64,000 nucleotides of DNA from Polymorphobacter multimanifer (GCF_014205635.1 NZ_JACIIV010000009.1:89321-153320), one strand, 5' to 3'; numbered from the stretch's first letter, positions 33,093 to 43,040 are shown. Made by a program: numbers and translations. Notes: generated from the letters alone by a model not told the origin.

Positions 33093-34415
33093 TCAGAGAA
33101 TGAACTTCGACAGGTCGGTGTTGCGAGCGATCGCACCGAGCTGGTCCTCGACCATGGCGGCATCGACCGTCACCGTCTCGCCGGCGCGGTCGCTCGCCTC
33201 GAAGGACAGCGATTCCAGCAGCTTCTCCATGATCGTCTGCAAGCGGCGGGCGCCGATGTTCTCGACAGCGGCATTCACCTGTTCGGCAGTGCGGGCGATG
33301 GCATTGATCCCGTCCGCGGTGAAATGGATGTTAACGCCCTCGGTGCCGAGAAGCGCTGTATATTGGCGGATGAGCGAAGCTTCGGTGTCGGTGAGGATGC
33401 GGCGGAAATCCTCATAGGTCAGGCCCTTGAGCTCAACGCGGATGGGCAGCCTTCCCTGCAACTCGGGAAGGAGATCCGACGGGCTCGCGACATGGAAGGC
33501 GCCCGAGGCGATGAAGAGGATGTGATCGGTCTTCACCGGCCCATGCTTGGTGGCGACCGTGGTGCCCTCGATGAGCGGCAGCAGGTCGCGCTGCACGCCC
33601 TCGCGGCTGACCGAGCCGCCGCGAACGTCGGACACCGCGATCTTGTCGATCTCGTCGAGGAAGACGATGCCATTGGCCTCGGCGTTGCGGACGGCTTCGC
33701 GGGTGATCTCTTCGTCATCGAGGCGCTTGTCCGATTCCTCCGCCAGCAGCGCTTCGAAGGCGGCTTCGACGGGCAGCTTGCGGCGCTTGGTGCGGCCGCC
33801 CATCGCCTTGCCGAACATCTCGGAGAGATTGATCATGCCGACCTGTCCCGGAGCGCCCGGCATTTCGAACTGCGGGCCGGCGTCGGCGAGTTCGAGCTCG
33901 ACCTCGCGGTCCTTCATGTCGCCCGATTCAAAGCGCTGGCGGAAGGCGAGGCGGGTGGCTTCGGAGGCATCCTTGCCGACCAGCGCATCGAGCAGGCGTG
34001 CCATGGCAGCGGCTTCGGCGGCGTCGCGCACCGTGCTGCGGCGAGCATCGCGGACGAGTCGGATCGATTCCTCGACGAGATCGCGGATGATCGAATCGAC
34101 GTCGCGGCCGACATAGCCGACCTCGGTGAACTTGGTCGCTTCGATCTTGAGGAACGGTGCTCCGGTGAGCTTGGCCAGCCGCCGGCTGATCTCGGTCTTG
34201 CCGCAGCCGGTGGGCCCGATCATCAGGATGTTCTTCGGCGTCACCTCGTCGCGCAGGTCATCGCTCAGCTGCTGGCGGCGCCAGCGGTTGCGCATGGCGA
34301 CCGCCACGGCGCGCTTGGCATCGGCCTGGCCGACGATATGGCGATCGAGCGCGGCGACGATCTCGGCGGGGGTCAGGCCCTTTTCGGCAGACGTGAGCGG
34401 GGTGGCGTGGATCAT
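33093..34415 (-). CDS. hslU: ATP-dependent protease ATPase subunit HslU
   Basis: AAA+ unfoldase that feeds HslV. It has 440 residues from the ATG at 34415 ([20 protein letters not shown]). Walker A GPTGCGKT is at 67-74 and Walker [11 protein letters not shown] follows. The intermediate I-domain is present, and the C-terminal NTDLSKFIL is the usual HslV-activating tail. The start overlaps the hslV stop by one nucleotide. Confidence 0.97.
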   Translation of the reverse strand: MIHATPLTSAEKGLTPAEIVAALDRHIVGQADAKRAVAVAMRNRWRRQQLSDDLRDEVTPKNILMIGPTGCGKTEISRRLAKLTGAPFLKIEATKFTEVGYVGRDVDSIIRDLVEESIRLVRDARRSTVRDAAEAAAMARLLDALVGKDASEATRLAFRQRFESGDMKDREVELELADAGPQFEMPGAPGQVGMINLSEMFGKAMGGRTKRRKLPVEAAFEALLAEESDKRLDDEEITREAVRNAEANGIVFLDEIDKIAVSDVRGGSVSREGVQRDLLPLIEGTTVATKHGPVKTDHILFIASGAFHVASPSDLLPELQGRLPIRVELKGLTYEDFRRILTDTEASLIRQYTALLGTEGVNIHFTADGINAIARTAEQVNAAVENIGARRLQTIMEKLLESLSFEASDRAGETVTVDAAMVEDQLGAIARNTDLSKFIL

Positions 34416-35005
34416 CAAAGGTCTCCGCCCGAGTGGTCGGACTGGTTCTCGCCGGTCGAGGCGGCAATCGTCTCCACGGTGAGCTGGTCGTTGGTGTAGA
34501 TGCAAAGCTCGGCGGCAATCGCCATCGAACGGCGCGCCACGGCTTCGGCGCTGTGCGGACTGTCCGCCAGCGCGCGGGCAGCGGCGAGGGCATAATTGCC
34601 GCCTGAGCCGATTGCGGCGATGCCGCCGTGCGGCTCAAGAACATCGCCTGTGCCGGTGAGCACGAGAGTGACATCGGCATCGGCGACGATCATCATCGCT
34701 TCGAGGCGGCGGAGGTAGCGATCGGTCCGCCAGTCCTTCGCCAGCTCGACGGCGGCGCGGGTGAGCTGGCCGGGGAAGCGCTCGAGCTTGGATTCCAGGC
34801 GCTCGAACAGCGTGAAGGCATCGGCGGTGGCGCCGGCGAAGCCGCCGATCACCCGGCCATCATGGCCGAGGCGGCGGACCTTGCGGGCGTTGGGCTTCAT
34901 GATCGTCTGGCCCATGGTCACCTGGCCATCACCGGCGATGGTGACCTGGCCGTTCTTGCGCACCGAGACGATGGTGGTGCCGTGCCAGGTGAATTCTTCG
35001 GACAT
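34415..35005 (-). CDS. hslV: ATP-dependent protease subunit HslV
   Basis: Proteasome-like peptidase of the HslUV complex. It has 196 residues from the ATG at 35005. The first residues (MSEEFTWHG) look like a propeptide, and the catalytic N-terminal threonine would be Thr10 in [18 protein letters not shown]. The core [18 protein letters not shown] and the C-terminal [10 protein letters not shown] segment match the family. Translationally coupled to hslU. Confidence 0.96.
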   Translation of the reverse strand: MSEEFTWHGTTIVSVRKNGQVTIAGDGQVTMGQTIMKPNARKVRRLGHDGRVIGGFAGATADAFTLFERLESKLERFPGQLTRAAVELAKDWRTDRYLRRLEAMMIVADADVTLVLTGTGDVLEPHGGIAAIGSGGNYALAAARALADSPHSAEAVARRSMAIAAELCIYTNDQLTVETIAASTGENQSDHSGGDL

Positions 35006-35119
35006 GCGAGGGTACTTTCTTGTTCTTGGGGTCCATGTAGGGCTTTGGCGGGCCTTGCAAAAGGCTTGCGGCAATTTTGGCAGCTTGGGCGGGACGGCGG
35101 GCTCTGCTAGCGGGACGCC

Positions 35120-35749
35120 ATGGCACCTCCCGGCACGCTGATCGTCAACGATGCAACGAGCGCGCGGCCGCGGCCCCGTGGCAGCCTCGGCATGGAGATC
35201 TGGCACTGGCTGTGCCGGGGATTTCTCCTGGCCGGCGGATGGAAGATTGCGTGCGACTGGCCGTCGGATGCCAAGGTCGTCATCACCGCCGCCCCGCACA
35301 CCTCCAACTGGGATGGCATCTGGATGGTGGCCGCCGCCGGCGCCTGGCGGGCGCGGCTGCGCTACATGGGCAAGAAGAGCCTGACGCAGGGGCCGTTCGG
35401 CTGGGCCGTGCGCTGGAGCGGGTGCATCCCGATCGACCGCAGCAAGGCGAACGATGTGGTGCAGGCCAGCATCAACGCCTTTGCCGCGGCCGATGATCTC
35501 ATCCTGGCGGTCCCGCCCGAAGGCACGCGCGACCTCGTGGAAAAGTGGAAATCGGGCTTTTATCATATCGCGGTGGGAGCCGGCGTGCCCATCACCACGG
35601 CGGTCATGGACTATGCGACACGGACGGTGACGCTGAAGATCACGCTGTGGCCGAGCGGCGACTATGCGCAGGACCTGCCGATCATCCAGGCGGCCTATGC
35701 CGATGCCAAGGGAAAATACCCCGAGAAGTTCGTGATGACGGGCCGGTGA
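35120..35749 (+). CDS. 1-acyl-glycerol-phosphate-type acyltransferase (PlsC superfamily)
   Basis: It has 209 residues. The acyltransferase block I H-X4-D is seen as [11 protein letters not shown] near residue 59. Block III follows as PPEGTRD near residue 133. There is one N-terminal hydrophobic patch ([10 protein letters not shown]), consistent with peripheral membrane association. The short size resembles the small single-domain family members rather than PlsC itself. Substrate unknown. Divergent from hslV, upstream of hisB. Confidence 0.82.
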   Translation: MAPPGTLIVNDATSARPRPRGSLGMEIWHWLCRGFLLAGGWKIACDWPSDAKVVITAAPHTSNWDGIWMVAAAGAWRARLRYMGKKSLTQGPFGWAVRWSGCIPIDRSKANDVVQASINAFAAADDLILAVPPEGTRDLVEKWKSGFYHIAVGAGVPITTAVMDYATRTVTLKITLWPSGDYAQDLPIIQAAYADAKGKYPEKFVMTGR

Positions 35750-35814
35750 GACAAAAAGGTGAGACAGGGGCAGCGGCTTGCCCGAAAGTCGCGCTTGCTC
35801 TACCGCGCGATGCC

Positions 35815-36468
35815 ATGAGCCCCAGCCCCGCCTCCCGCATCGCCACCATCAGCCGCGCCACCAAGGAAACTTCGGTCGAGGTGACCGTCAACCTCGACGG
35901 CAGCGGCGATTATCAGGTGTCGACCGGCATCGGCTTTCTCGATCACATGCTCGAGCAGCTGAGCCGGCACTCGCTGATCGACCTCCACGTGAAGACGGTG
36001 GGCGACCTGCACATCGATGGCCACCACACCACCGAGGATACAGGCATCGCGCTCGGCGAGGCGATCGGCAAGGCGCTGGGCGATCGTCGCGGAATCACCC
36101 GCTATGGCGATGCGCTGGTGCCGATGGACGAGACGCTCACCCGCGTGGCGCTCGACATTTCCGGCCGCCCCTATCTGGTATGGCGCTCGGGCTTCACCCA
36201 GCCCAAGCTCGGCGACCTCGACACCGAGATGGTGAAGGAGTTTTTCGCGGCACTCGCCGGCTCTGCGGGGCTGACGCTGCATATCGAGACGCTCTACGGG
36301 GTGAACAATCACCATATCGCCGAAAGCTGCTTCAAGGGCGTCGCGCGCGCGCTGCGGACGGCGGTGGCGATCGATCCGCGCAAGGCCGATGCGGTGCCCT
36401 CCACCAAGGGATCGCTCGGCGGCACGGCGACAGGCGGCATGGACCTCGACGGCAGCCATGGCGGCTGA
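35815..36468 (+). CDS. hisB: imidazoleglycerol-phosphate dehydratase
   Basis: Sixth step of histidine synthesis. It has 217 residues from the ATG at 35815; no strong ribosome-binding site is visible. The metal-binding repeats [13 protein letters not shown] and [12 protein letters not shown] are intact. It is monofunctional (no phosphatase domain). First gene of the hisBHAFE run, overlapping hisH by 11 nt. Confidence 0.95.
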   Translation: MSPSPASRIATISRATKETSVEVTVNLDGSGDYQVSTGIGFLDHMLEQLSRHSLIDLHVKTVGDLHIDGHHTTEDTGIALGEAIGKALGDRRGITRYGDALVPMDETLTRVALDISGRPYLVWRSGFTQPKLGDLDTEMVKEFFAALAGSAGLTLHIETLYGVNNHHIAESCFKGVARALRTAVAIDPRKADAVPSTKGSLGGTATGGMDLDGSHGG

Positions 36469-37093
36469 GAGCGCGCCCGAGCGCGTCGCACTCATCGATT
36501 ACGGCGCCGGCAACCTCCGCTCCGCAGCCCGGGCGCTGGAAGCGGTAGGGGCACAGGTGACGGTGACCGCGTCCGCGGCGGAGATCCTGGCCGCCGATCG
36601 CATCGTGCTGCCCGGCGTGGGCGCGTTCGGCCAGTGCATCGAGGCACTGCGCAGCGTCGATGGGCTGGAAGCAGCCCTTCACGAGGCGGTCATCGAGCGG
36701 CGGCGGCCGTTCCTCGGCATCTGTGTCGGCATGCAGCTGCTCGCCAGCGAGGGCCATGAGCATGGCGTGCACCGCGGGCTCGGCTGGATCGAGGGCCGGG
36801 TCGTGCGAATGGCGCCCGCAGATACCAGCCTCAAGGTGCCGCACATGGGCTGGAACCGCGTTCTGCCGAGCGATGGCAGCGGCCTGCCCCAGGGCGAGGC
36901 CTATTTCGTGCACAGCTATGTCTTCGAGGTGGCGAGCGGCAGCGATGTGCGCGCCACGGCAACACATGGCACGCCCTTTGCCGCCATCGTCGGCCGCGCG
37001 AACCTGACCGGGGTGCAATTCCACCCCGAAAAGAGCCAGGCCTATGGGCTGGGCTTTCTGAAGAACTGGCTCGAGGATGGCCGATGGCACTGA
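36458..37093 (+). CDS. hisH: imidazole glycerol phosphate synthase glutaminase subunit
   Basis: Hydrolyses glutamine and channels ammonia to HisF. It has 211 residues. The class I amidotransferase triad is visible as GICVGMQ (Cys near residue 86) and the His/Glu of FHPEKSQ near the C-terminus. Overlaps hisB by 11 nt and hisA by 10 nt. Confidence 0.96.
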   Translation: MAAESAPERVALIDYGAGNLRSAARALEAVGAQVTVTASAAEILAADRIVLPGVGAFGQCIEALRSVDGLEAALHEAVIERRRPFLGICVGMQLLASEGHEHGVHRGLGWIEGRVVRMAPADTSLKVPHMGWNRVLPSDGSGLPQGEAYFVHSYVFEVASGSDVRATATHGTPFAAIVGRANLTGVQFHPEKSQAYGLGFLKNWLEDGRWH

Positions 37094-37806
37094 CGATCTA
37101 TCCGGCAATCGACCTCAAGCTTGGCCAGGTTGTGCGGCTGGCAGAAGGCGACATGGACCGGGCAACGGTCTATGGCGATGATCCCGCTGCGCAAGCCGCA
37201 CGCTTCGCCGAGGCCGGCGCCACAGTGCTGCATGTCGTCGATCTCGATGGCGCCTTTGCCGGCGAAAGCTGCAACGGGGCGGCAGTGCGCGCGATCCTGG
37301 CGGCCTTTCCCGGCCGGGTCCAGGTCGGCGGCGGCATCCGCAGCCGCGCCCAGGCCGAAGCCTGGCTCGAGGCCGGCGTGTGGCGCGTGGTGATGGGGAC
37401 GGCGGCACTCGAAAACCCGGTGCTGGTGCGCGAGCTCGCCGCCGAGCACCCCGGCGGGGTGGTGGTTGCAGTCGATGCGCGGGGCGGCATGGTGGCGGTG
37501 CGCGGCTGGGCGGAGAAGTCCAGCGTGTCGGTCGAAGATCTCGGGCGGCGGTTCGAGGATGCCGGGGTGGCAGCCCTGTTGTTCACCGATGTCGGGCGCG
37601 ACGGGCTGCTCAAGGGCGTCAACGTCGAGGCCACCGCAGCCCTGGCGGCGGCGGTGGCGATCCCGGTCATCGCCAGCGGCGGGCTGGCGGGGCTGGCGGA
37701 CATCGAAGCACTCAAGGGCCGGCCCGGCATCGAGGGCGTCATCACCGGCCGTGCGATCTACGACGGGCGCATCGACCTCGCCGAAGCGCTGGCGCTCGCG
37801 GCATGA
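37084..37806 (+). CDS. hisA: phosphoribosylformimino-AICAR ribotide isomerase
   Basis: Amadori isomerisation of ProFAR to PRFAR. It has 240 residues in a (beta/alpha)8 barrel. The catalytic Asp is in PAIDLKLG (Asp8-9 region) and the second Asp in VVAVDARGG. It also has the phosphate-binding IASGG and [10 protein letters not shown] segments. Overlaps hisH by 10 nt. Confidence 0.96.
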   Translation: MALTIYPAIDLKLGQVVRLAEGDMDRATVYGDDPAAQAARFAEAGATVLHVVDLDGAFAGESCNGAAVRAILAAFPGRVQVGGGIRSRAQAEAWLEAGVWRVVMGTAALENPVLVRELAAEHPGGVVVAVDARGGMVAVRGWAEKSSVSVEDLGRRFEDAGVAALLFTDVGRDGLLKGVNVEATAALAAAVAIPVIASGGLAGLADIEALKGRPGIEGVITGRAIYDGRIDLAEALALAA

Positions 37807-37816
37807 GCCCGAAACC

Positions 37817-38581
37817 ATGAGTGTGGCGACCCGGATCATCCCCTGCCTCGATGTGGCGGACGGACGGGTGGTGAAGGGCGTCAACTTCGTTTCGCTGCGC
37901 GATGCCGGGGATCCGGTGGAGGCAGCGCGCGCCTATGATGCCGCCGGCGCCGACGAACTGTGCTTCCTCGATATCAGCGCCAGCCATGAAGGCCGCGGCA
38001 CGCTGCTGCACATGGTCGAAGCAGTGGCGGACCAGTGCTTCATGCCGCTCACGGTCGGCGGCGGGGTGCGCTCGGTCGCCGATGCCCGCGCCCTCCTGCT
38101 GGCGGGCGCCGACAAGGTGGCGGTCAACTCCGCCGCCGTTGCGCGCCCGGCACTCATCGGCGAGCTCGCCGGGCGCTTCGGCGAGCAATGCGTCGTCGTT
38201 GCAGTCGATGCCAAGCGCGTTGGCGATGGCTGGGAGGTCTTCACCCATGGCGGGCGCCGCGGCACCGGCATCGATGCAGTGGCCTATGCCGTGGAAGCCG
38301 CACGGCTCGGCGCCGGCGAGATCCTGCTCACCTCGATGGACCGCGATGGCACACGCAGCGGCTATGACCTGGCACTCACCCGCCGCATTGCCGATGCCGT
38401 GCCGGTGCCCGTCATCGCCAGCGGCGGCGTCGGCGGGCTCGACGATCTGGTGGCCGGCGTGGTCGAAGGCCATGCCAGCGCCGTACTCGCCGCCTCGATC
38501 TTCCATTTCGGCGAAGCGTCGATCGACCAGGCCCGGCAGGCGCTCATCGCCGCCGGGGTGCATGTGCGGAGGCCGACATGA
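37817..38581 (+). CDS. hisF: imidazole glycerol phosphate synthase cyclase subunit
   Basis: Forms imidazole glycerol phosphate and AICAR from PRFAR and ammonia supplied by HisH. It has 254 residues from the ATG at 37817 ([19 protein letters not shown]). Catalytic Asp11-12 is in PCLDV and Asp130 in [10 protein letters not shown]. Phosphate loops ASGGVGG and AASIFHFGE are intact. Confidence 0.96.
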   Translation: MSVATRIIPCLDVADGRVVKGVNFVSLRDAGDPVEAARAYDAAGADELCFLDISASHEGRGTLLHMVEAVADQCFMPLTVGGGVRSVADARALLLAGADKVAVNSAAVARPALIGELAGRFGEQCVVVAVDAKRVGDGWEVFTHGGRRGTGIDAVAYAVEAARLGAGEILLTSMDRDGTRSGYDLALTRRIADAVPVPVIASGGVGGLDDLVAGVVEGHASAVLAASIFHFGEASIDQARQALIAAGVHVRRPT

Positions 38582-38913
38582 GCGACGATCCCCCCCCCGA
38601 TGTGCTCGATCGCCTCGAAGCGCGAATCCGCCTCAACCGCCACGGCGATCCGGCGACGAGCTACACTGCCAAGCTGACCGCGCGCGGCCGCGCCAAGATC
38701 GCCCAGAAGCTCGGCGAAGAAGCCGTGGAAACCGTCATCGCAGCAATGCGCGCCGACCGCGACGAGATCGTGAGCGAATCCGCCGACCTGATGTTCCACC
38801 TCTGCGTCCTGCTCGCCGATGCGGGCCTGTCGCTCGACGATGTGCGCGCCGAACTGGTGCGCCGCGAAGGCCTGTCGGGGCTGGACGAAAAGGCCGGGCG
38901 CAAGAAGGGGTGA
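38578..38913 (+). CDS. hisE: phosphoribosyl-ATP diphosphatase
   Basis: Second step of histidine synthesis. It has 111 residues with the all-helical MazG-like core [17 protein letters not shown] and [10 protein letters not shown]. The start overlaps the hisF stop by 4 nt (ATGA). It is a separate protein rather than fused to HisI; hisI is not in the window. Confidence 0.95.
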   Translation: MSDDPPPDVLDRLEARIRLNRHGDPATSYTAKLTARGRAKIAQKLGEEAVETVIAAMRADRDEIVSESADLMFHLCVLLADAGLSLDDVRAELVRREGLSGLDEKAGRKKG

Positions 38914-38920
38914 ACAAGGG

Positions 38921-38955
38921 GCCTCCGGCGGCTGGGGGCTCGGGCCCCAGACCCC
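38921..38955. repeat. GC-rich palindromic repeat, locus 2 copy A
   Basis: A 35-nt element starting gcctccggcggctggggg and ending ccccagacccc. It has a perfect inverted copy at 39011-39045. It lies between the convergent hisE and hemJ genes and, with copy B, could form a bidirectional terminator. Confidence 0.85.
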
Positions 38956-39010
38956 ATTCGTGGGCCATCGCACACACTTGGCCGTCCGGATATTGCACAG
39001 GCCACCTATC

Positions 39011-39045
39011 GGGGTCTGGGGCCCGAGCCCCCAGCCGCCGGAGGC
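39011..39045. repeat. GC-rich palindromic repeat, locus 2 copy B (inverted)
   Basis: Exact reverse complement of 38921-38955 over all 35 positions, separated from it by 55 nt. Ends 15 nt before the hemJ stop codon. Confidence 0.85.
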
Positions 39046-39060
39046 CGCTTTTCCCTTTGA

Positions 39061-39501
39061 TCAGAACGGCTTGACGATCACCAGCAGCACCGCGCCAATC
39101 GTGGCCAGCGACGGAATCTCATTGGCCAGCCGCAGCGTCTTCTCGGCATATGGCCGCTCGCCGCGCCCGAATTTCTTCGTGGTGGCGGTGGCCCAGCCAT
39201 GGAAGCCCGAGAGGCCGAGCACGATGGCGAGCTTGGCGTGGAGCCAGCCATTGCCTGCAAAGCCGAGGTGGAAGGCGAGGCTGAGGCCCGCGGCCCAGCT
39301 GATGATGAGTCCCGGCGTGAGGATGATGCGGCGCAGCCGCCGGCAGCGTTCGGCCCAGAGGCTGTTCTCGGCATCGGACGCCGCGGCCATCCAGTAGACG
39401 AGGAAGCGCGGCAGCATGAACAGCCCCGCCATCCAGAAGATGACGAAGATGACATGGAGCGACTTCACATAGGGATAGGCGCTGCCGAGCCAGCCGGTCA
39501 T
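39061..39501 (-). CDS. hemJ: protoporphyrinogen oxidase HemJ
   Basis: Inner-membrane enzyme that oxidises protoporphyrinogen IX in bacteria lacking HemG/HemY. It has 146 residues with four hydrophobic helices. The conserved N-terminal HVIFVIFWMAGLFMLPRFLV segment carries the functional histidine. Overlaps hemE by 4 nt, forming a hemE-hemJ operon. Confidence 0.93.
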   Translation of the reverse strand: MTGWLGSAYPYVKSLHVIFVIFWMAGLFMLPRFLVYWMAAASDAENSLWAERCRRLRRIILTPGLIISWAAGLSLAFHLGFAGNGWLHAKLAIVLGLSGFHGWATATTKKFGRGERPYAEKTLRLANEIPSLATIGAVLLVIVKPF

Positions 39502-40550
39502 CGAAAGGGCTTCCGCACCAGGTCCATCAGCGCCTCGACATGGGCGATCGGGGTTTCCTTGATGATGCCGTGGCCGAGGTTGAAGATGTGCGGACGGCTG
39601 TCGAAGGCGGCGCGCACACGGGCAACGGCTTGTGTCAGCGCTTCACCGCCGGTCAAAAGGGCAAGCGGATCGAGATTGCCTTGCACCGGCATGCCGGGGG
39701 GCAGCACGGCATCGGCCCAGGCGGGATCGAGCGTCTCGTCGAGGCCGACGGCATCGACCCCGGTTTCGGCGGCATAGGCGGCAAGCTTGGCACCCGCCCC
39801 CTTGGGAAAACCGATGATCGGCGTATCGGGATGGCGCGCCATCAGCTGGCTGGTGATGCTGGCGGTCGGCGCGATCACCCAGCGCTCGAACTGCGTCGGG
39901 CTGAGCGAGCCCGCCCAGCTGTCGAACAGCTGCACCGCCTGCGCGCCCGCGTCGATCTGGCCCGAAAGATAGTCGACCGTGCTGCGCACGATGGCATCGA
40001 TCAGCGACTGGAAGGCGGCCGGGTCGGCATAGGCGAGCGCACGGGTCTCGGCCTGGTCCTTCGAGCCATGGCCGTTCACCATGTAGGTAGCGATCGTCCA
40101 CGGCGCCCCGGCAAAGCCGAGCATGGTGATCGAAGGGTCGATCGCCGCGCGGACCTTGGCGACGGTCTCGTAGATCCTCGCAAAATAGCCGGGGGCGGGG
40201 GTGAGAGATTCCCAGTCGGCGGTCTGGAGCGGCGGGGTCAGCTGCGGACCTTCGCCGGGGCCGAAGGTCAGGCCCTGGCCCATCCCGTGCGGCACGATCA
40301 GGATGTCCGAGAACAGGATCGCGCCGTCCATGTGGAAGCGGCGGAGGGGCTGGACGGTGACCTCGCAAGCGGCGTCGGGATCATAGACCAGCTCGAGAAA
40401 GCCACCCTTTTCGGCACGCAGCGCGCGATATTCGGGGAGGTAGCGGCCGGCCTGGCGCATCAGCCACACCGGCGGCGGATCGCGGTGTTCGCCCTTCAGG
40501 ACGGCGAGAAGGGGCGGGTCGGTGGGGAGGGCGTTCATGAGGGCTTTCAT
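39498..40550 (-). CDS. hemE: uroporphyrinogen decarboxylase
   Basis: Decarboxylates uroporphyrinogen III to coproporphyrinogen III. About 350 residues with the signature PPVWLMRQAGRYLPEYRALR near the N-terminus and the catalytic Asp region ILFSDILIVPHGMG. Start codons at 40550 and 40538 are both possible and neither has a clear ribosome-binding site. Divergent from ppsR, the arrangement found at the replication origin of Caulobacter and Rickettsia. Confidence 0.94.
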   Translation of the reverse strand: MKALMNALPTDPPLLAVLKGEHRDPPPVWLMRQAGRYLPEYRALRAEKGGFLELVYDPDAACEVTVQPLRRFHMDGAILFSDILIVPHGMGQGLTFGPGEGPQLTPPLQTADWESLTPAPGYFARIYETVAKVRAAIDPSITMLGFAGAPWTIATYMVNGHGSKDQAETRALAYADPAAFQSLIDAIVRSTVDYLSGQIDAGAQAVQLFDSWAGSLSPTQFERWVIAPTASITSQLMARHPDTPIIGFPKGAGAKLAAYAAETGVDAVGLDETLDPAWADAVLPPGMPVQGNLDPLALLTGGEALTQAVARVRAAFDSRPHIFNLGHGIIKETPIAHVEALMDLVRKPFR

Positions 40551-40721
40551 TGCGGCGCGCGCACGCACGGTCAAGAGTCAGCAACAATCAAGATTCTTTA
40601 AAAAAACTGTTGTGGTTGTTGGGGGTGGGGAACATCGGGATAAGTCGCTGTGCCGGATTCCATCCACAACCGGCCAAATGCCAATGCGGCATGAAATCGC
40701 GAGTCGCGCGACTTGTCCCCG

Positions 40722-40730
40722 TTATCCACA
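40722..40730 (+). promoter_or_regulatory. DnaA box, perfect consensus
   Basis: TTATCCACA, identical to the high-affinity DnaA box. It is the start of a small inverted repeat (ccacag-cccccc-ctgtgg, 40726-40743). Confidence 0.7.
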
Positions 40731-40845
40731 GCCCCCCCTGTGGAGTCTTCCCCATGGGACTCGATGGGCGGAGCGGGGGCGGCGAACCCGATGGTTCCTG
40801 GGCATGGACGCGATTCCGCCGGCCTTGACCGGGCGGCTCCACGGG

Positions 40846-40854
40846 TTATTCACA
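40846..40854 (+). promoter_or_regulatory. DnaA box, TTWTNCACA match
   Basis: TTATTCACA, in the same orientation as the perfect box 124 nt to its left and 24 nt before the ppsR start. Confidence 0.6.
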
Positions 40855-40878
40855 GGCTTGTTCCGGGGATATTTCGAC

Positions 40879-41718
40879 ATGAGCGTTGGCCAGACCCGCT
40901 TGCACCTTCATCTGGTGAGCGATTCCACCGGCGAGACGCTCGAAATCATCGCCAAGGCCGGCCTTGCCCGATTCGAGGGCGTGGACGCGGTGAAGCACTT
41001 CTGGCCGATGGTGCGATCCGAAGGGCATCTCGACCGGGTGATGGAGGAAATCGTCAAGCGGCCGGGGCTGGTCATCCACACCCTCGTCGATGGCCGGGTG
41101 CGGGATCGGCTGGAGAGTAGATGCGTCAACCTGGGGCTGCCGATGGTGAGCCCCCTCGATCCGACCGTGACCGCGCTTTCGGGCCTTCTCGGGCAGGTGG
41201 CGACGAGCCGGCCGGGCCGCCAGCACGTGATGGACGCCGCCTATTTCAAGCGCGTCGACGCGATCAACTACACGATGGTGCACGATGATGGTGCCGGCCA
41301 TGACAATTGGGAGGAGGCCGAGATCGTGCTCGCCGGCGTGTCGCGCACCTCGAAGACGCCGACGGCCATCTATCTCGCCAACCGCGGCTACAAGACCGCG
41401 AACATCCCGCTGGTGCCGCAATCGCCGCCCCCCGCCTCGCTGTTCAAGCTGCAGAACCCGCTGGTGGTGGGGCTGACCGCGGCCTCCGAGCGGTTGCTGG
41501 CGGTGCGGCGCAACCGGCTGCTGAGCCTGGGGCAGATGCCCGACACCGCCTATGTGGACCTCGAGCAGATCGACGCCGAGACGGCGTTCGCGCGCCGGCT
41601 GTTCGCCGACAACGACATTCCGGTGATCGATGTGACACGTCGCTCGATCGAGGAGACGGCAGCGGCGATCATCAACCTGGTGCAGGCGCGCGCCGACCGG
41701 GCAGGCGACCCGGTGTGA
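40879..41718 (+). CDS. ppsR: pyruvate, phosphate dikinase regulatory protein (DUF299)
   Basis: Bifunctional ADP-dependent kinase and Pi-dependent phosphorylase acting on PPDK or PEP synthase. It has 279 residues from the ATG at 40879 (MSVGQTRLHLHLVSDSTGET). The P-loop-like GVSRTSKTPTAIYLA is near residue 155. It lies at the head of the conserved ppsR-maf-aroE-coaE-dnaQ run. Confidence 0.93.
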   Translation: MSVGQTRLHLHLVSDSTGETLEIIAKAGLARFEGVDAVKHFWPMVRSEGHLDRVMEEIVKRPGLVIHTLVDGRVRDRLESRCVNLGLPMVSPLDPTVTALSGLLGQVATSRPGRQHVMDAAYFKRVDAINYTMVHDDGAGHDNWEEAEIVLAGVSRTSKTPTAIYLANRGYKTANIPLVPQSPPPASLFKLQNPLVVGLTAASERLLAVRRNRLLSLGQMPDTAYVDLEQIDAETAFARRLFADNDIPVIDVTRRSIEETAAAIINLVQARADRAGDPV

Positions 41719-41743
41719 TGGAACCGGCTGCAATGCGGGCTGC

Positions 41744-42331
41744 ATGATCATCCTCGCCAGCCAGAGTGCGGCGCGTCGCTCGATGCTGGCAGCCGCCGGC
41801 GTGGCGCACGACGCGATTCCCGCGCATGTCGATGAGGAGGGGGTCACCGCCGCCCTCGTCGGCGCCCCTGCGGAGAAAATCGCCGATGCTTTGGCCGAGC
41901 TCAAGGCGGTGAAGATCTCTCGCGCGCACCCCGATGCGCTGGTGCTGGGCGCGGATTCGATCGCGGTTACCGCCGATGGCGAGCTCCTCGCCAAGCCCGA
42001 GACGCGCGCCCGTGCCGAGGTGCAGCTGCGCCAGCTTGCCGGCACAACGCACCGGCTGGTGTCGGCGGCGGTGGTGGCGCAGGGCGGCAAGCCGGTGTGG
42101 CGCGCCGGCGGGGTGGCGCGGCTGATGATGCGGCCGCTGTCGGATGCCTTCATCGCCGACTATCTCGACCGCGAGGGCGAGGCGGTGCTCGGCTGTGTCG
42201 GCTGCTACCGGATCGAAGGGCTCGGCGCCCAGCTTTTCACGCGGATCGACGGGGACCAGTTCGTCATCCGCGGCCTGCCGCTGCTGGCACTGCTGGGGTG
42301 GCTGCGCGAGCGGGGGGTTGTGGGGACGTGA
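41744..42331 (+). CDS. maf: Maf family nucleotide pyrophosphatase
   Basis: House-cleaning hydrolase of modified or canonical NTPs, also linked to septum inhibition. It has 195 residues with the N-terminal signature LASQSAARRSMLAAAG and the central ALVLGADSIAV. The ADS rather than ADT and the overall pattern suggest the YceF/Maf-like branch; the exact substrate is uncertain. Confidence 0.9.
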   Translation: MIILASQSAARRSMLAAAGVAHDAIPAHVDEEGVTAALVGAPAEKIADALAELKAVKISRAHPDALVLGADSIAVTADGELLAKPETRARAEVQLRQLAGTTHRLVSAAVVAQGGKPVWRAGGVARLMMRPLSDAFIADYLDREGEAVLGCVGCYRIEGLGAQLFTRIDGDQFVIRGLPLLALLGWLRERGVVGT

Positions 42332-42335
42332 GCTG

Positions 42336-42364
42336 GCCTCCGGCGGCTGGGGCCGGCGACCCCG
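42336..42364. repeat. GC-rich palindromic repeat, locus 3 (single, degenerate)
   Basis: Begins gcctccggcggctggggc, as in the other copies, then diverges (ggcgaccccgga). Lies between maf and the DsbA-like gene. There is no inverted partner. Confidence 0.65.
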
Positions 42365-42389
42365 GACCGCGTTTGCGGGGACCGCGCTG

Positions 42390-43040
42390 ATGGCCCAGGC
42401 GGTTTCGCGGCGGCAGCTTCTGCAACTGGGCGCGGTGGTGGTGGTTGGCTGGGGGGCTGCAAAGGTCTTTCAGCGTGCAGCACCGATCGGCCGTGATGTC
42501 GGCACCAACCTGACCGCGCAGCGGCTGCTGCAGGATCGGCTTTCGCCGCGGACCGAGGTGCGCGGCGCCGATCTGACGATGGTGGTGTTCACCGATTACC
42601 AGTGCGCGGCGTGCAAGGTGGCCGCACCGGCGATGGCGGCGGCGGTGGCGGACGATGGCCGGGTGCGGCTGATCTACCGGGAATGGCCGATCTTCGGACC
42701 GCGTTCCGAGCGCGCTGCACGCGTGGCGCTGGCGTCGGCGGCGCAGGGCGTCTACCCCCAGGTCCATCGGCGGCTGATGGCCGAGCGGCGGCAGCTCGAC
42801 GATGCGGTGCTGCAGGCCGTGGTGGAAGCGAGCGGCGGCGACTGGGCGCGGCTGCTTGCCGATCTTGACCGTCTTGCACAGCCGATTGACCAGCTGATCG
42901 CGCGCACCAGCCAGGATGCCTTTGCACTGAGCCTGCCCGGAACGCCGGCGTTTGTGATCGGCACCATCCTGGTGGTCGGCGGCATGGACGAGGATGGTTT
43001 TGCCCGGGCCTTTGCCGAGGCGCGTGCGCGACCACGGTGA
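42390..43040 (+). CDS. DsbA family thiol oxidoreductase with Tat-type signal
   Basis: It has 216 residues. The N-terminus MAQAVSRRQLLQLGAVVVVG has a twin-arginine motif (Arg7-Arg8) and a hydrophobic helix, so export or anchoring to the membrane is likely. The thioredoxin-fold active site is DYQCAACK (Cys72, Cys75), and the cis-proline loop is GTPAFVIG. Probable periplasmic disulfide oxidant or isomerase. It is not part of the usual maf-aroE run, so it belongs to an inserted group with the three signalling genes that follow. Confidence 0.85.
   Translation: MAQAVSRRQLLQLGAVVVVGWGAAKVFQRAAPIGRDVGTNLTAQRLLQDRLSPRTEVRGADLTMVVFTDYQCAACKVAAPAMAAAVADDGRVRLIYREWPIFGPRSERAARVALASAAQGVYPQVHRRLMAERRQLDDAVLQAVVEASGGDWARLLADLDRLAQPIDQLIARTSQDAFALSLPGTPAFVIGTILVVGGMDEDGFARAFAEARARPR

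Larger units (their letters stand above)
40575..40878. other. putative chromosomal replication origin (oriC)
   Basis: Intergenic region between divergent hemE and ppsR, the location of oriC in Caulobacter crescentus and Rickettsia. It contains an AT-rich tract (about 40582-40620, caatcaagattctttaaaaa core) that could be the unwinding element. Two sites match TTWTNCACA (40722-40730 and 40846-40854), and a weaker site lies at 40660-40668. There is a perfect 12-bp palindrome agtcgcgcgact at 40702-40713. The genes on both sides are mostly read away from it. Confidence 0.65.

Noticed and set aside
35743..35775. Short direct repeat ggtgagaca after the acyltransferase gene
   Set aside because: Only nine bases, duplicated once; probably a chance or slippage event without further structure.
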